Positions 24,401-36,400 of a DNA stretch of 64,000 nucleotides are shown in pieces (positions within the stretch are counted from its first letter, which is position 1; each line of letters begins with the position of its first letter). The notes below the pieces were generated by a model that saw only the letters and a program-made list of their open reading frames with translations, did no database searches and was not told where the DNA came from. The position numbers and the translations under genes were made by a program. This DNA comes from Apostichopus japonicus. Taxonomy: Eukaryota; Echinodermata; Holothuroidea; Aspidochirotida; Stichopodidae. Location of the stretch: the NCBI RefSeq assembly GCF_037975245.1, contig NC_092564.1, positions 28,256,984 through 28,320,983 on the forward strand. The letters are read 5' to 3'.

Positions 24401-27355
24401 TTCTTATTAATGTTCCTATCAGTATCAGGGGCGTATCCAGGATTTTCCAATAGGGGGGGGGGGGGGGCGCCAGGCATGAATGATCGCCGTCCTGGGGGAT
24501 GGGTCTAAGGGGAGGGGTGTACAATTTTTGCTTTCAAAGAAGGGTTGAAATGCAAAATGGTGTCATATGCATGGGCGGCGATCCGTACTTCCGAGTAAGG
24601 GGGGGGGGGGGGGATATGACCTTGTTAACTATCTAAGCGTAGCGCCACCATGAGTTGGCGCGAAGCGTACAAGAAAATTTTGGGATTAACAAACCCTCTA
24701 GATGGCCGGAAACGGCACTTCCCGAGGTTTCCAAGCGGCATATACCCAACTTTAAAATAAGGATGTCATGTCCGAAATATCTCATAATCAGGATTCAAAA
24801 TACTTTTTTTTAAATTTCGGGTGTTATTTTGGGAAAATTGCCCCTGTCAATCTTGTTTCAGGCGCAACGTTAGAATGTTCGAGAGCTCTGTTATATTATT
24901 CGATGAAGAAAATGGCCTCATGCAGGCTATTATAGGCCTATACACATGCAATACACAATTACACATGGTTACATTCCTAGGTACCGATTGCTAGGGCATC
25001 CAGGTGAAACGCGTATTAAGCATTACCCTGGTTACATGAGATTCTCAGCTGTTCGAGGGAACATGTACGTGTGTAGGCCTACTATAGGGCCTATATGAAT
25101 ACTATGAGGGTGCATATATGTACTATATCAATACCGTGGGCGCAATAATACATTTTGTTGTTATAGGGCCAATGAAGCCTACAGTCAACTATTTTTGCTT
25201 TATAAAGACGCTTTATTTGAAAAGATCGCACTGCGTTTATGGTAGGCGAGAAATGAAGCTAAAACAGAGCCGTACATTAACGAAGATGCATAAATGTAGG
25301 CATGAAAATATTCTTATCCCTGGCATTTGGTGGGGGGGGGGGGTGATATGGTGCATTACATCCCCTCCACCCATTTTCATGGGGGGATATATCCCCCCTC
25401 CACCCAGGATCGCCGCCCATGGCCATATGTGATCCATTTTTCGACCTTAATAATAAGCAACATTTCCAGTAAATATGGACACAAAATGCACAATTTAGTA
25501 TGGCTGGCATGTCATTTAGTGTTTATAGTGATAATACAAACACAATTACCATCTATGTTTCTAAAACTATTATGCCGCCGAACTTCGCCAGAACCTTTTT
25601 TTGGCAAACAAAAAATAGAGCATACGGGAGGGGGGGGGGGGGGGTTGAGCGATCACCGACATCTCACATAAAGGTCGTCATCAATTTTTTTTTTTTTTTT
25701 TTTTTTTGCTAAACTTTTTTTTTTTTGGTGACGGCCAATAGGGGGGCGCGCGCCTGTTGCGCCCCCCCTGGATACGCCCCTGAGTATAAACTGGAACTAG
25801 TTCTTATCAGAGCCGTATATTTATAAATACTGATTATACTGATTATTCGAGCCATTCAATCTGTTTGACATCAGCGTAGACCTATACCCTCGATCAAGCT
25901 TCGGGAGTTTCTCTAGAAAAAGTTTTCTTAATTCAAATTCACATTATACTGGGTCTTTTTACAAATTTGGGGATGATCGGAGACAGTACATGAACTTCCG
26001 GGGACACTTTTAATCCGGGGACTTTCCCTGGAAATCTAAGACGTCTGCATGTCACCTTAAGGTGAATGGTTCATTACGTTTCTCAGTGCTCACATGAAAA
26101 AAACATTTTCGCTCACTAATTTAGCTTACGTTGCTATGACAATTATGCAATCAGTTAAACATTGTATATTTAAGTTGCGGTAGGCTTTACTATCCTGACA
26201 GTTCGATATTATCTCGAGCCCCCCCCCTATAGCCCCCCCCCAATACAATACAAACATACACAAGCAACACTTCACTGTAATTTACTCTGAACAGTAGGAT
26301 CATATAGAACAATATAGGAGTGTTGGCTATTTTTGATGCCTGGGCCAGGGAGCTGCTATATACGTGGACACTATGGGTATACCGTGACTGTTTGCACAAT
26401 AGATTAAATCATTGGTTGGAAATCCGCGGACGATGGCACGCTTTCGGAAGTTACGGTAATTGTTAGCAAACAAACACACTGAACCAGTATAATCTATATG
26501 AAACCACTTAAAACGCTTGAATCGTTTGCAAACAATTACCTATCATGCACGTCCATTCACTGACTACGATTAGAAAGTTGTGTCAAGAAGTACAAGACGA
26601 TAGAGTCCATTTAGAGACAGAGGCTCTAAAAGATAGAGTGCGGGAAGTGTGCGGGTGTAAGTATTAGAGCGGTGGTGGCTGTGACAGCCGAGCCCGGGGT
26701 TGGATACATACAGGGAACTGCTTTACTACCTTTCATGCATCCCCGCTTAAAACAAATATACTATACTCTAAGAAAATGAACATGAATATCGTTGAATAAG
26801 TTGGCTACCTCGTCTATCCCCCTCTCATGAGCCACAACCTGTTTCACCTGTCAACACTCCTGTGACGACACTGTCCGATTTTTAGTTTGCTTAGTCGACG
26901 TTACACACAAAATAATTTGGAATATTTCTTTTGACTGGATGATCTGCAGTCTAACAATGGTTTCACTTACACCTTCTATAGGCATATAACAATTTATTGG
27001 TCTACTAAAATCATGTGATTCGATCAAACGACAGAAATGTAAAAGAAAACCAAACACAAGACACCGTCCCTTCCCCCAACCTTAAAGTGAAATTATTCTT
27101 TTGTGTTCAGTGAGTAGATATAACTCCGTGATTACAGATATACTTGCTCAAGTTATGTTACTACTTTTGGAGAAACGAGAATTCATCCCAGTCTAATAAA
27201 GAGACGACAGTAATTAATTTCGTGGTGAGCTACTGCACATTGAGTAACACACCATCATATATCTGTGAGTTATAACGATTTGCCTCCTTAAATACTCGCG
27301 TCTTTGGACAGCCAACTATAGTGAGTAAACTTACCCTACAAATCTTTGCAAACAT
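12445..27355 (-). CDS. Unrecognised multi-exon gene, tentative 9-exon model (about 294 aa)
   Basis: Proposed exons, 5' to 3': 27355-27335, 22952-22899, 20505-20393, 19815-19770, 19163-19033, 18369-18306, 16933-16879, 15182-15066, 12728-12445 (stop). Each lies between an AG acceptor and a GT donor, and phases match at all eight junctions. The best supported are 20505-20393, 19815-19770, 19163-19033, 15182-15066 and 12728-12445. The exons 18369-18306 (donor gtggga), 16933-16879 and the 7-codon first exon were partly chosen because they fit the phase. An in-frame TAG precedes the ATG at 27355. The product is mostly helical-looking with no clear transmembrane segment: a basic stretch PAELRAIEKIKRKRN, an aromatic segment FKLFRAWAIESWEV, and a glutamate/lysine-rich C-terminal helix with VADLQQEMMEHHKVVLKC. 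No family was recognised and no function is claimed. An ATTAAA at 12296-12301 could serve as polyadenylation signal. The last exon could instead splice onward at weak donors near 12500. Confidence 0.42.
14560..14660 (+). repeat. Dispersed element, copy 3
   Basis: Contains GTGCTCAGATGGTTACCAGTT, CTAGACATGAAAGAGTGAGAG and TTTTAGGAGGCAAGT in the same order as the copy at 10.1 kb, at roughly 70 per cent identity by eye. It lies in an intron of the tentative gene. Confidence 0.45.
19420..19525. repeat. 11-bp tandem repeat TCTGCTATATA, about 9 copies
   Basis: TCTGCTATATA is repeated with small changes (TATAA, TATGT, TTTGT). It lies in the proposed intron between exons 19770 and 19163 of the tentative gene, about 260 bp upstream of the latter. 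Confidence 0.85.
22898..23119 (-). other. 73-codon open frame overlapping exon 2 of the unrecognised gene; possible alternative first exon
   Basis: One minus-strand frame is open for 73 codons, from a TGA at 23120-23122 to the TAG at 22898-22900, and ends across a good donor (gtaagt) at 22898. It has no ATG. Its protein-like segment includes NGSELFDRCERSSKLKVKTA. The phase that fits the downstream exon (AAA at 22952 onward) is a different one, so this frame is probably 5' UTR of an alternative transcript starting near 23.1 kb, below the CRE at 23152. Coding in this frame cannot be excluded. Confidence 0.25.
24426..25782. mobile_element. Outer non-autonomous DNA transposon (TIR CAGGGGCGTATCCAGG), interrupted by a second element
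   Basis: The left end CAGGGGCGTATCCAGG (24426-24441) is matched by its exact reverse complement CCTGGATACGCCCCTG at 25767-25782. Both ends are flanked by AGTAT (24421-24425 and 25783-25787), a 5-bp target duplication. The CAGGGGCG end resembles hAT-type termini, although hAT elements usually make 8-bp duplications. No transposase frame is visible. Long G-runs and a T-run occupy much of the interior. A second element is inserted at 24570-25421. Confidence 0.8.
24570..25421. mobile_element. Inner hAT-like non-autonomous element nested in the outer one
   Basis: Terminal inverted repeats CATGGGCGGCGATCC (24570-24584) and GGATCGCCGCCCATG (25407-25421) are perfect. The flanks GTCATATG (24562-24569) and GCCATATG (25422-25429) are an 8-bp target duplication with one difference, the size hAT transposases make. 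Near the left end it carries GCGTAGCGCCACCATGAGTT, which also occurs inside the 276-bp MITE at 48622-48897, so the two share a family core. No transposase coding is visible. Confidence 0.75.
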
Positions 27356-27441
27356 TGGCCGCCTGTGCTAATCCTGCTCGGAGCTGATCGATGATTTGAT
27401 GACGTCAATACGTGTCATGTTATACCAGCTGTGGAGAGTGA

Positions 27442-27461
27442 CTCTGATGACGTCATCAGAG
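27442..27461. promoter_or_regulatory. 20-bp perfect palindrome centred on a CRE
   Basis: CTCTGATGACGTCATCAGAG is its own reverse complement, with the CREB/ATF octamer TGACGTCA in the middle (27448-27455). A second TGACGTCA lies at 27400-27407. Both sit 45-100 bp upstream of the ATG proposed at 27355 on the minus strand, a plausible place for a core promoter. A further TGACGTCA lies at 23152-23159, just upstream of another open exon-like stretch. Confidence 0.4.
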
Positions 27462-30400
27462 GTGTTTGATTTATCAGCTCATGGGGGAACGCATTTATAT
27501 CGTCCTTCATCGCAGGCCTGATAAATTTAGGAAATCGATAGAGCAAAGAGGTATCCAGCGTGATATAGACTAAAACGGTGTAATATACTTCTTCTGTCCA
27601 CATACCACGGTGTTCAAATATTGAGCTTAAAATCTCCTTTCTGAACACAAGATAAATATAGCTACTGCTCATTAGTGTGTTGAATAATTCCTTCTGCAGT
27701 TTTCATTTTGTTTCTGCAGACTTTCGTCCGTGAGGAAAGCAGACCTACATCACTATAGACGCAGTCACATTTGTGCAGTGAGGTGAAGTTACAGATTTTC
27801 CTTTAAGGCGGTCCTGACTTGGGTCGTGAGAAAAGTCATTTGTATACATTAACATTTTATTTTAACACAGAGTCATTCTAAAGAGAGAGAGCGAGAGAGA
27901 AATTAAACTGTTAACAAACTGTTTATGTACAGCAAAAAGAAAGAATACAAACCCTGTGTAGGTAAATATATAAAATAGAGGGCCTCATCAGCAAACTGAA
28001 ACAAAAACAGACTAAGGACACGTATCCTTAAATGTAGTCAGTATAGGCCCCAAATTTTAGCACGCCACAATTGCTAGAAGTTTCCAAAAAGTACTTTCCT
28101 GGAGGTCTTCACTCAATAAGTTGCCATTTAGTAGTGTTTCTAGATAGCACAGTGTGTATTCAGCGGTGCCAGGCTGTTCATTGAACGCAAATGTCCAGGG
28201 GCCCCCAAGGGTTGATTCTGAGCCTATGGATCACCACTGACAGTCATGTGTTTGCTTGAATAATTGAATACGACATGCAGACGCTTTGTTTTGTTTTATT
28301 TCACAGACTGTTTCTCTTGTTGATAAGTTAACTGCCCAGTTCAATACCAAAACAGTCATGGTGTGTTTTCTCAAATGTTACATTTATGGCTCTGCGTCCA
28401 TTGCGGCACTTCAATCGAAAGGTAAAAAAGCCCAGCTCTCACTCGTGAACCAGGGCCCTTGAACCCTAAGCACCCGTCGTAACGTGTATTTTATTGAGTA
28501 GATTACATCTAAAAGTAACATGCCTAAAGTCAGAGTTTCAGTACAGGAAAGGTTCTCTGTTTTTTTTTTGTGATGACAATAGCAGAACCATTGTATTAGT
28601 TATTTTATATGGAATTTGAAGTAACTGAACTGCAGTGACTTTCACATGGGGCTGTATGGTACAAATACCAATGACTGAGTTTCAGATACTCCAGGATCTG
28701 GATAAAAGACACCCAGAAAATCGGTTACCCCATATCGATTTTCATATTGTAGCTGCAAGTTCCAACATGACCAACAACCTTTAGTCTCAGCTTAACACTA
28801 GCAGCAACTGATAGAAATTATACACACAAAACTGTAGCAGTCCAGAACTGTGTAGAAACTGATGTGTATGTCCATCACAACAAGTATGAAATATCAATAA
28901 GTACAAAGACATACATATAATATACACACAAAACTGTAGCAGTCCAGAACTGTGTAGAAACTGATATGTATGTCCATCACAACAAGTATGAAATATCAAT
29001 AAGTACAAAGACATACATATAATATACACACAAAACTGTAGCAGTCCAGAACTGTGTAGAAACTGATATGTATGTCCATCACAACAAGTATGAAATATCA
29101 ATAAGTACAAAGACATACATATAATATACACACAAAACTGTAGCAGTCCAGAACTGTGTAGAAACTGATATGTATGTCCATCACAACAAGTATGAAATAT
29201 CAATAAGTACAAAGACATACATATAATATACACACACAACTGTAGCAGTCCAGAACTGTGTAGAAACTGATATGTATGTCCATCACAACAGGTATGAAAT
29301 ATCAATAAGTACAAAGACATACATATAATATACACACAAAACTGTAGCAGTCCAGAACTGTGTAGAAACTGATGTGCATGTCCATCACAACAAGTATGAA
29401 ATATCAATAAGTACAAAGATTAACATATGATATAAATGATTTCATTGTTTACTTTCCTTTAAGTTACTTTTAAAAAGCAAAAGAGTGAATTTCAGGAAAA
29501 GAAAAGTGAAAGTTACAACATAATCATTAGATGATTTCTAACTGTAGTTGACCTCTTTGGAAGATAATACAAATTTTGAGACTTTAGAGCAGCTATGCTT
29601 ATAAATGTTAATGAGTTAGTTATTTTGGCAAAATAATATAAGGCTAAATTTACATTATGCTTCAAGCATTCAGCTACAAACGATGGATAAATAACTCTAC
29701 CGAAAATGAAAGAAAGAAAATTCATTAGAAAAGTACATAATATCCTTTTATGACTTGCTATAACATTGTTTCTCCTCCAACAACAACTGGACTGGACACA
29801 AACTAACATTGTTCATCCCAAACAGAGAGATTATCAATAATAGGTAAAGGAAGCAGCCTCTAGACTGGTTACACGAACTAAAATTGTACGTCCCAAGCAG
29901 AGTGTTGAAAAAAGTAAGGATAGGTGAAGACACAAGTTGAGGTTATACACTTACAGGAGTAGCAAAACCAGGAGTGGGTGAATACAGAAAGATACCCCTC
30001 CCCAGAAACCTAAAAGGTGTGCCTTCATAATTCATGTATTACAAGTTTGTGTATGACACGTTTGATTTTAAAGGGAGGGTATCGGGTGTACAACTGATTT
30101 TAACAATTTAATGAGGTAGAGTGATTTTCGAGATGGACTCAAAGAGAACAGACAGGATTCCAACGCCGAAAAGACATGAGTATACAAATGAGTTGAGTTC
30201 AAAGCGCTAAGAGATGCATGGATTGTTCTAAAGTCTGTATCTGAGGAGATGAGATCTATGATAGCAGAACACCCTATCGATGGAAAAGGCCAAAGACACT
30301 TAAGAGCAAGTATGAGCATTTTATGACGGCAGAGGATAAATATTCTAAACTACTAAACGCCTTTGTCCTTTCATATTTTTTCAATGGAAGGCCCGTCTAC

Positions 30401-30487
30401 GATTTCATATAGTTTTTATAATTCTGACAAGTAGAAATACATAGATTCCATCTTGAAATTGACCTTCTTTTTCAGCTGCTGGTATTT
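27462..30487. other. Intergenic region between the tentative gene and sulfite oxidase
   Basis: Apart from the 102-bp minisatellite and a short GAGA run (27.88 kb), no gene or element is supported. The first few hundred bases below 30488 are probably the sulfite oxidase 3' UTR; no good AATAAA lies close, and a possible ATTAAA lies near 30103. Confidence 0.5.
28817..29425. repeat. 102-bp minisatellite, six copies
   Basis: TACACACAAAACTGTAGCAG recurs at exact 102-bp steps from 28821 (28821, 28923, 29025 and on) with only a few substitutions between copies, which points to recent expansion or homogenisation. As 102 is a multiple of three, one minus-strand frame stays open through all copies (28787-29416, 209 codons) and encodes a 34-residue repeat containing FHTCCDGHTYQFLHSSGLLQ. 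It lies between the sulfite oxidase 3' end and the proposed 5' end of the downstream gene. Confidence 0.95.
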
Positions 30488-33400
30488 TTAAACTTTAGAC
30501 AGGGCTCTGACATTGATTTTCACCCATGAGTTGTTCATTACTCCTCGTAGATTCCAAATTTGTTTAAGGTCTTCTGGCATTGTATTGCAAGACTCATCCC
30601 CTGGAAGAGGAAAAAAGAAAGAGGGTTAACAAATTTGTTAACATTCTCTCCACATGTCCGTACGAAGCATTTACAGGGGTGAAAATAAAATGAGTTATGG
30701 CCAAGATCATTGAGGGTGAGTCCCATGTAAAAATTGAATTTCCTACCTTAAGTGGTGCATTCTGGGACTTATTTAGGCTGTAAAGTAGGTCTATATTTAT
30801 GTAATTAAATTAAGTTGTGATTATATCTACCTTATATCTACCTTAAAGTACTATTGTCTCTGTGTACATAGCAGTGTTACATCTTGAGACTGGTATAGCA
30901 ATTTGACCAGTTTGCTTAGCATTATGCACATATCTCCAATATCACACAAATGTTACCCTGGTGCACAGACTAAGTTTCTCTTTTGAAAAAGTTTAAACAA
31001 CCATCTCTTGTATTGTTTGACGATATCAATACCTTATACAAAATTGAAAAACAGCTTTATGGTACAATTTTCATACTTCAAAAGCAGCAGTTGTTTTTTT
31101 TTTTTTGTTTTTTTTTCATACTAAAGATCAAACTACATTGGGGTCTAACATTTTACCACCAGTTGATAGAAATAAAATTAGAATATAAATGCATGTTCTG
31201 ACTTCTTGGTGACTAAAATAAGCATTATATTGTTAACACATATTTATGGCTCACCTGAACTTCCTTTCATAATCTTTCTGTTATTTTTGCATATTTTTGG
31301 GGGGGATTTTTGTTTTGAAAATCTTCATTTCAATAGCTTTCTTACCATCCTGTTTGAAGGTAAAATTGATCACTGTTTCGTAATATTCACCCTTTCCCTC
31401 CCCATTCCCATTGTCCTCCCCTTAACCCACCCCCACCCCCCCATAAAAGGAAACTCTGGTCTAACATACAAAGATGAATGTTAAGTCAAACCTTTATATA
31501 AAAAGAGGCGTTCAAAGAGTTATCTTCTACTTTCCCAAGTGTAAGGTATGTTTGTTTTTCCAGTTAATGAGGAAACCTCAGACTATTTAACAGCTGGTGC
31601 ATCATCATGCGACATGACAGCAAACCAGATCTTGTAAATATGGGAGAGGAAACTTACATGCACGGCATATTATTGTACAGGGTGCTGGCATAGACATCAC
31701 AGGCAACTCCCAAAATTCCCAACTCCATTTTGTCAAATGTGAGCCAGTTTTCTGGTTGTGAAGATCCGAAAATAATCGAGCTGTCTCCCAACTTGATCCG
31801 TTATCCAACGAAACGTCTACCCTTGTTATTCTGAAGGAACGTAACAAGCAAAAATATAGTAGTTATCAACAAGCGATTCGATTTGAGTAAAATCACATCG
31901 CACAGTTTTTCACCGGACCTCAACATATTCGCATGTAACATCGCATATATCTTATCCTCTGCTGCTTGAGGTGTGTTTTAAGCTTTGTTAGCATTTACAC
32001 AGATATTTTCATCAAAGATCAGGCAATATTCTTCATACTTCGCATCCAGCATAAGAAATCTACCACAGAAACTCCTTGGATTTAGAGCCCACGAATGATT
32101 CATTAAACACTATATGATTGCAAAATGCTGAGAAAACTTGAGTTCTATACCGCATAGCTGTGTTCAGTTTTTACATTCTGACATCAGTCGAATACTCTTG
32201 TTGGTATTTTATGGATACTCAAAATGGCACTCAAAACACTTCATTTCCTTGCAAGTGAGACAGGTCTCCCACTGCCAGCACTTGCAATTATCATGAATGG
32301 GTTGAATGTTTGGTCGATGCGGCAAGGATCAACAACCAAATAATCTAACTCTTTTAACGATATGGCAAATGTTAACATTGCAGTAACAATTTGTATACTA
32401 ACACATAAATACATATTAACAACTGTAAGACATAGTCACACAACACCATACAACAGTATTACACTCCAATCTACACCAATTAGGTCACGTACATATTAAC
32501 AACTGTAAGACATAGTCACACAACACCATACAACAGTATTACACTCCAATCTACACCAATCAGGTCACGTACATATTAACAATGGTAAGACATAGTCACA
32601 CAACACCATACAACAGTATTACACTCCAATCTACATCAATTAGGTCACGTACATATTAACAACTGTAAGACATAGTCACACAACACCATACAACAGTATT
32701 ACACTCCAATCTACACCAATTAGGTCACGTACATATTAACAACTGTAAGACATAGTCACACAACACCATACAACAGTATTACACTCCAATCTACACCAAT
32801 CAGGTCACGTACGTAACGATTCTATAGGTTTAAATAAACAGGTTAAATACTAACAAGTTGATAAACAACAAAGAGTAAATATAGATTTAAGTGATTTCCA
32901 GGATTGACTGAAGAAGCAGTGCATAAGATGAAGGACACTTGATTTTATCTCAACAAGAAGTTTATCAGATTAGGCGAGGACAAGGTGAAGGAGTCAGGGC
33001 AAAGAATAACGGGTACTTCCCTTTATCTGCCCTAATCCCCTCCCCCCCCCACCCCTCAGCTTCTCCCACCCAAAGATCAAATTGCAACACTAAAGTTTCA
33101 CATTGCGATGGTGAATACTTGAGTGTCTATTTTGTTTTGAAGATGTAAAATCAACTGACCGTCTACCCCCGCCAGTCAGGGCGTATCCTTTAACGGTGTA
33201 TTTCCCAGCGGGTGAGATGGCTTCCCCATCTGCTGGCTGGCAAATTGCAGCTTGTACTGACATCTCCTGGATGGGTGGTGCTTTGTCCCACCAGTTGTCC
33301 ACAACGTCCCAGTCAACCTAGAATCAAAGTGAGTAGTGGTCTGATCACATGCTGACGCAAGACTCAGCCGTCCCAGACCCAGACAGGATTGCTGCCTTTG

Positions 33401-36400
33401 TAAGTAAATTTGACCATTATAATGTGTTTTTTTTTTTCAAAAGAGAGAAAAGCTAGATGTACGACCACCTTGTGTGTGTTGGCACTGACTACTTGGTTTC
33501 GACTTTTAAGATATGAGACACAAGTGGGGCTCTCAGGCCTTTCCAGAGGAGACCCAATTATATCAGTCAAAGCTATAACATATAACAACTGATCAAAGAA
33601 ACACAATTTGCATAGCCCACTACTTTAAATTTGTGTCCCACAAATTTTAAGGAATTCGACCTCCCCCCTCTTCCAACCATTAAATTCTTTTGCAACACTT
33701 GGAAACTTGTGGCTAATTATTACCTAACATAAGATCGAAAAATTTTGCATTGTATCACTTACATGAAGTGAACAAGTTATATAAGCTTAATATGATATAA
33801 CTTACATGAGGTGAACAAGTTATATAAGCTTACTATGATATAACTTACATGAGGTGAACAAGTTATTTAAGCATACTGTGATATAACTTACATGAGGTGG
33901 AAAAAGCTTATAGTCCTTCACTTGGAAATAGTTTGTCGATTCATGGCTCAGGATTCGAATGGTTTGAAGCCATTTGACAGATCTGTGAAATGAAACATGG
34001 GTGCAGCCATTGAGAAAGATTCACAATTAATATCAAATGACGTAAACTTGTGATGCGCCAGACCCAACGGTTGGGTATGGCTGGACCGGATTTACGGCCA
34101 ACAGAAATGAAAAATCAGTAAAGAATAACAGGACAGGAGAATAAGTTCTTCCTGTTTCATGAGTTGTAAATAAAAATTGTAGTGAAAGAGGGGAAAAAAG
34201 ATCAACAATCATTGTTTACATTATTAAGTAGGTACTACATGTTGGAAAAAACATTTTTTAGTAATCAGAATGTTTCATTAACAACATGTATTTTTGCAGT
34301 TCCCCAAAAATCACAGAAGAACAATTTATCAAAAATTACATTTATAGTTTTATAATTTACATTTTTAGTAGTGACCTCATACCTCCTGTATTTGCCCACT
34401 CTGATTAGGTTATTCTTATATACTGCCACCAATTTCACTTATTAGCTTGCAGACAGTTCCCATTATCATATGACTCAAGAATATATTCTCTGCGTGTTTT
34501 GTTCATCTCGCCTATTTTTCCCGCCCTTTTCAAATTACCATAATAACGGTAGCTCAAACCTGTCATAGCATTGTATAAAATAAGTTAAAAGATTAATTTC
34601 CTTACTTTAACAAGTTTTTAGCTGATTTTATTTTAGAAAAGGATGTTACTTGAATTTAAGTTATAGTAGCAATACCTTCTTGAGAGGGTTTTTCAGGCAG
34701 ATTTGACAAATTATCAAGCAAAGATTATTATTGTAGATCTGGCCGGAGCCACACACACTATTATCATACAGCGAAAAAGTTCAGGCCGAAATTGGACCAG
34801 CCTGTTTATAAACTGTTTGTTCATAGTTTGCATTACCTGTAATATTAATTCTAACTGGAATATCAGAATTGTTGTAAAAGTAAGACATTGAATGCTACCG
34901 GAATATCCAATATAAACACTGCTAGGGTCACAAGGGTCATTAGCCTTGCCACCCAGAGTATGTAAACATGGCTACAAAGGCTTTCAAAACATTTATTTCC
35001 TGGAAGTGTGATCCTTCACGAGATTCACAGTTCACGTGGAGTGTTAAGTTAGACAATGGGAAGTCTCAGCGGGAACAATCAACAAAAAGATCGGCAGTAA
35101 ATAAAAGCTTGTTTGAGGTTTGCAACAGAGTCACCGATACATACTTGACCTTTCCGGCTTTAATTTGGAGGGTAAAACTGACGACATTTAAGGTGTTTGT
35201 CGACTGAAACAGAGAAGATGCCAATGCTATGCACTGAGTAAAGGGGAATTGCAGCAGAAGTAATAATACAATACACAGCTGGGACAGTGACTAATAAATG
35301 GGTGCATACCTTGCACCGATATAGCCCGGCACTATCACCCTCACAGGATATCCATGATCCCTTGGAAGTTGATGGCCATTCATCTGGGTTTCAAAACAAA
35401 GATGGAGAAGGTAATAGGCGGGGAAAAAAAGGAACGTTGGTGCTTAAAACAAACTTACAGTTTCATTTACAAGACATCATTCTAATAGTAACCACATAAA
35501 CATTGATAAACTATTTTGATATTTATCTATGATTTTAGATAACATACCTCACATGTATGAAAAATATGATGTCATATGTTTAAGCGCTTTGAAACACTGT
35601 ATTAAGCGCTATATAAATGTAATTTATTATTATTATTATTATTCTGCTCAAAGCTTCATAACAACTGTTAGCAATTCTACTGTCTCTTGTCTGTGGTTTG
35701 TACAAGCTACCATACCTTTGCGCACACCACCTCACCACCAATCTTTTCCAATTTCCCAATATTTTCAGAAATTTACTGACATACAGTCTAACTTCTCCTA
35801 GTCATTGATGTCTGCCATTCAAAAGTTCTTATCGTTCCAATGTTCGTTATTCATATATCTATGTTGAGGTCTGAAGTTAAGTCTTTGATAAAAGTGACCT
35901 TTATACTAAAACATGAAAGTGTGAAATCAGTAGAAGAGCAATATTAACATTGTACTTATAAATAATAATTAAAACCCATCCTCATTACTAATAGACAATT
36001 CTAGTAAAGACAAAGCACATCAGTCTGTGATTCACTTAAAAGAATTGTACAAATATTTGACTACTCAATGTAAACAGATTGCTGAAAGGGATAAATATAC
36101 AAAGAGAGATAAGGACTCCACTACATATACGCTGTCAGCCAGATGAACACTTTATAAAATTTTACACCAGGCAGACCAACTATGAAAGAATTACAAAAGG
36201 TGGATGAGGGAATAGTAAAACAAAAGGAAGAAAAAAATAGTCATAAAGGCTTTAATTAATTAAATAATAAAGGCTTTAATTAATGGGAAATGTCTGGCTA
36301 TATATCTAATGTTAAACATTCATCTGTACTCAAGATCGGCTAAGGAAAATTACTAGTAAGTAAACTCTTATCAAACCTATGGTTCTCATCTAGTCTTAGC

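Noticed and set aside
25118-25712. Overlapping frames rich in Gly/Pro/Phe at 25.1-25.7 kb
   Set aside because: They come from G- and T-homopolymers inside the nested transposons.
28787-29416. 209-codon minus-strand frame as a protein gene
   Set aside because: It is wholly a 102-bp minisatellite, has no splice context or recognisable motif, and is explained by a repeat length divisible by three.
30538-30726. Minus-strand frame ending FGIYEE as the sulfite oxidase C-terminus
   Set aside because: The intron phase and family motif (WNLRGV) require another frame of the same exon, which runs to a stop at 30488.
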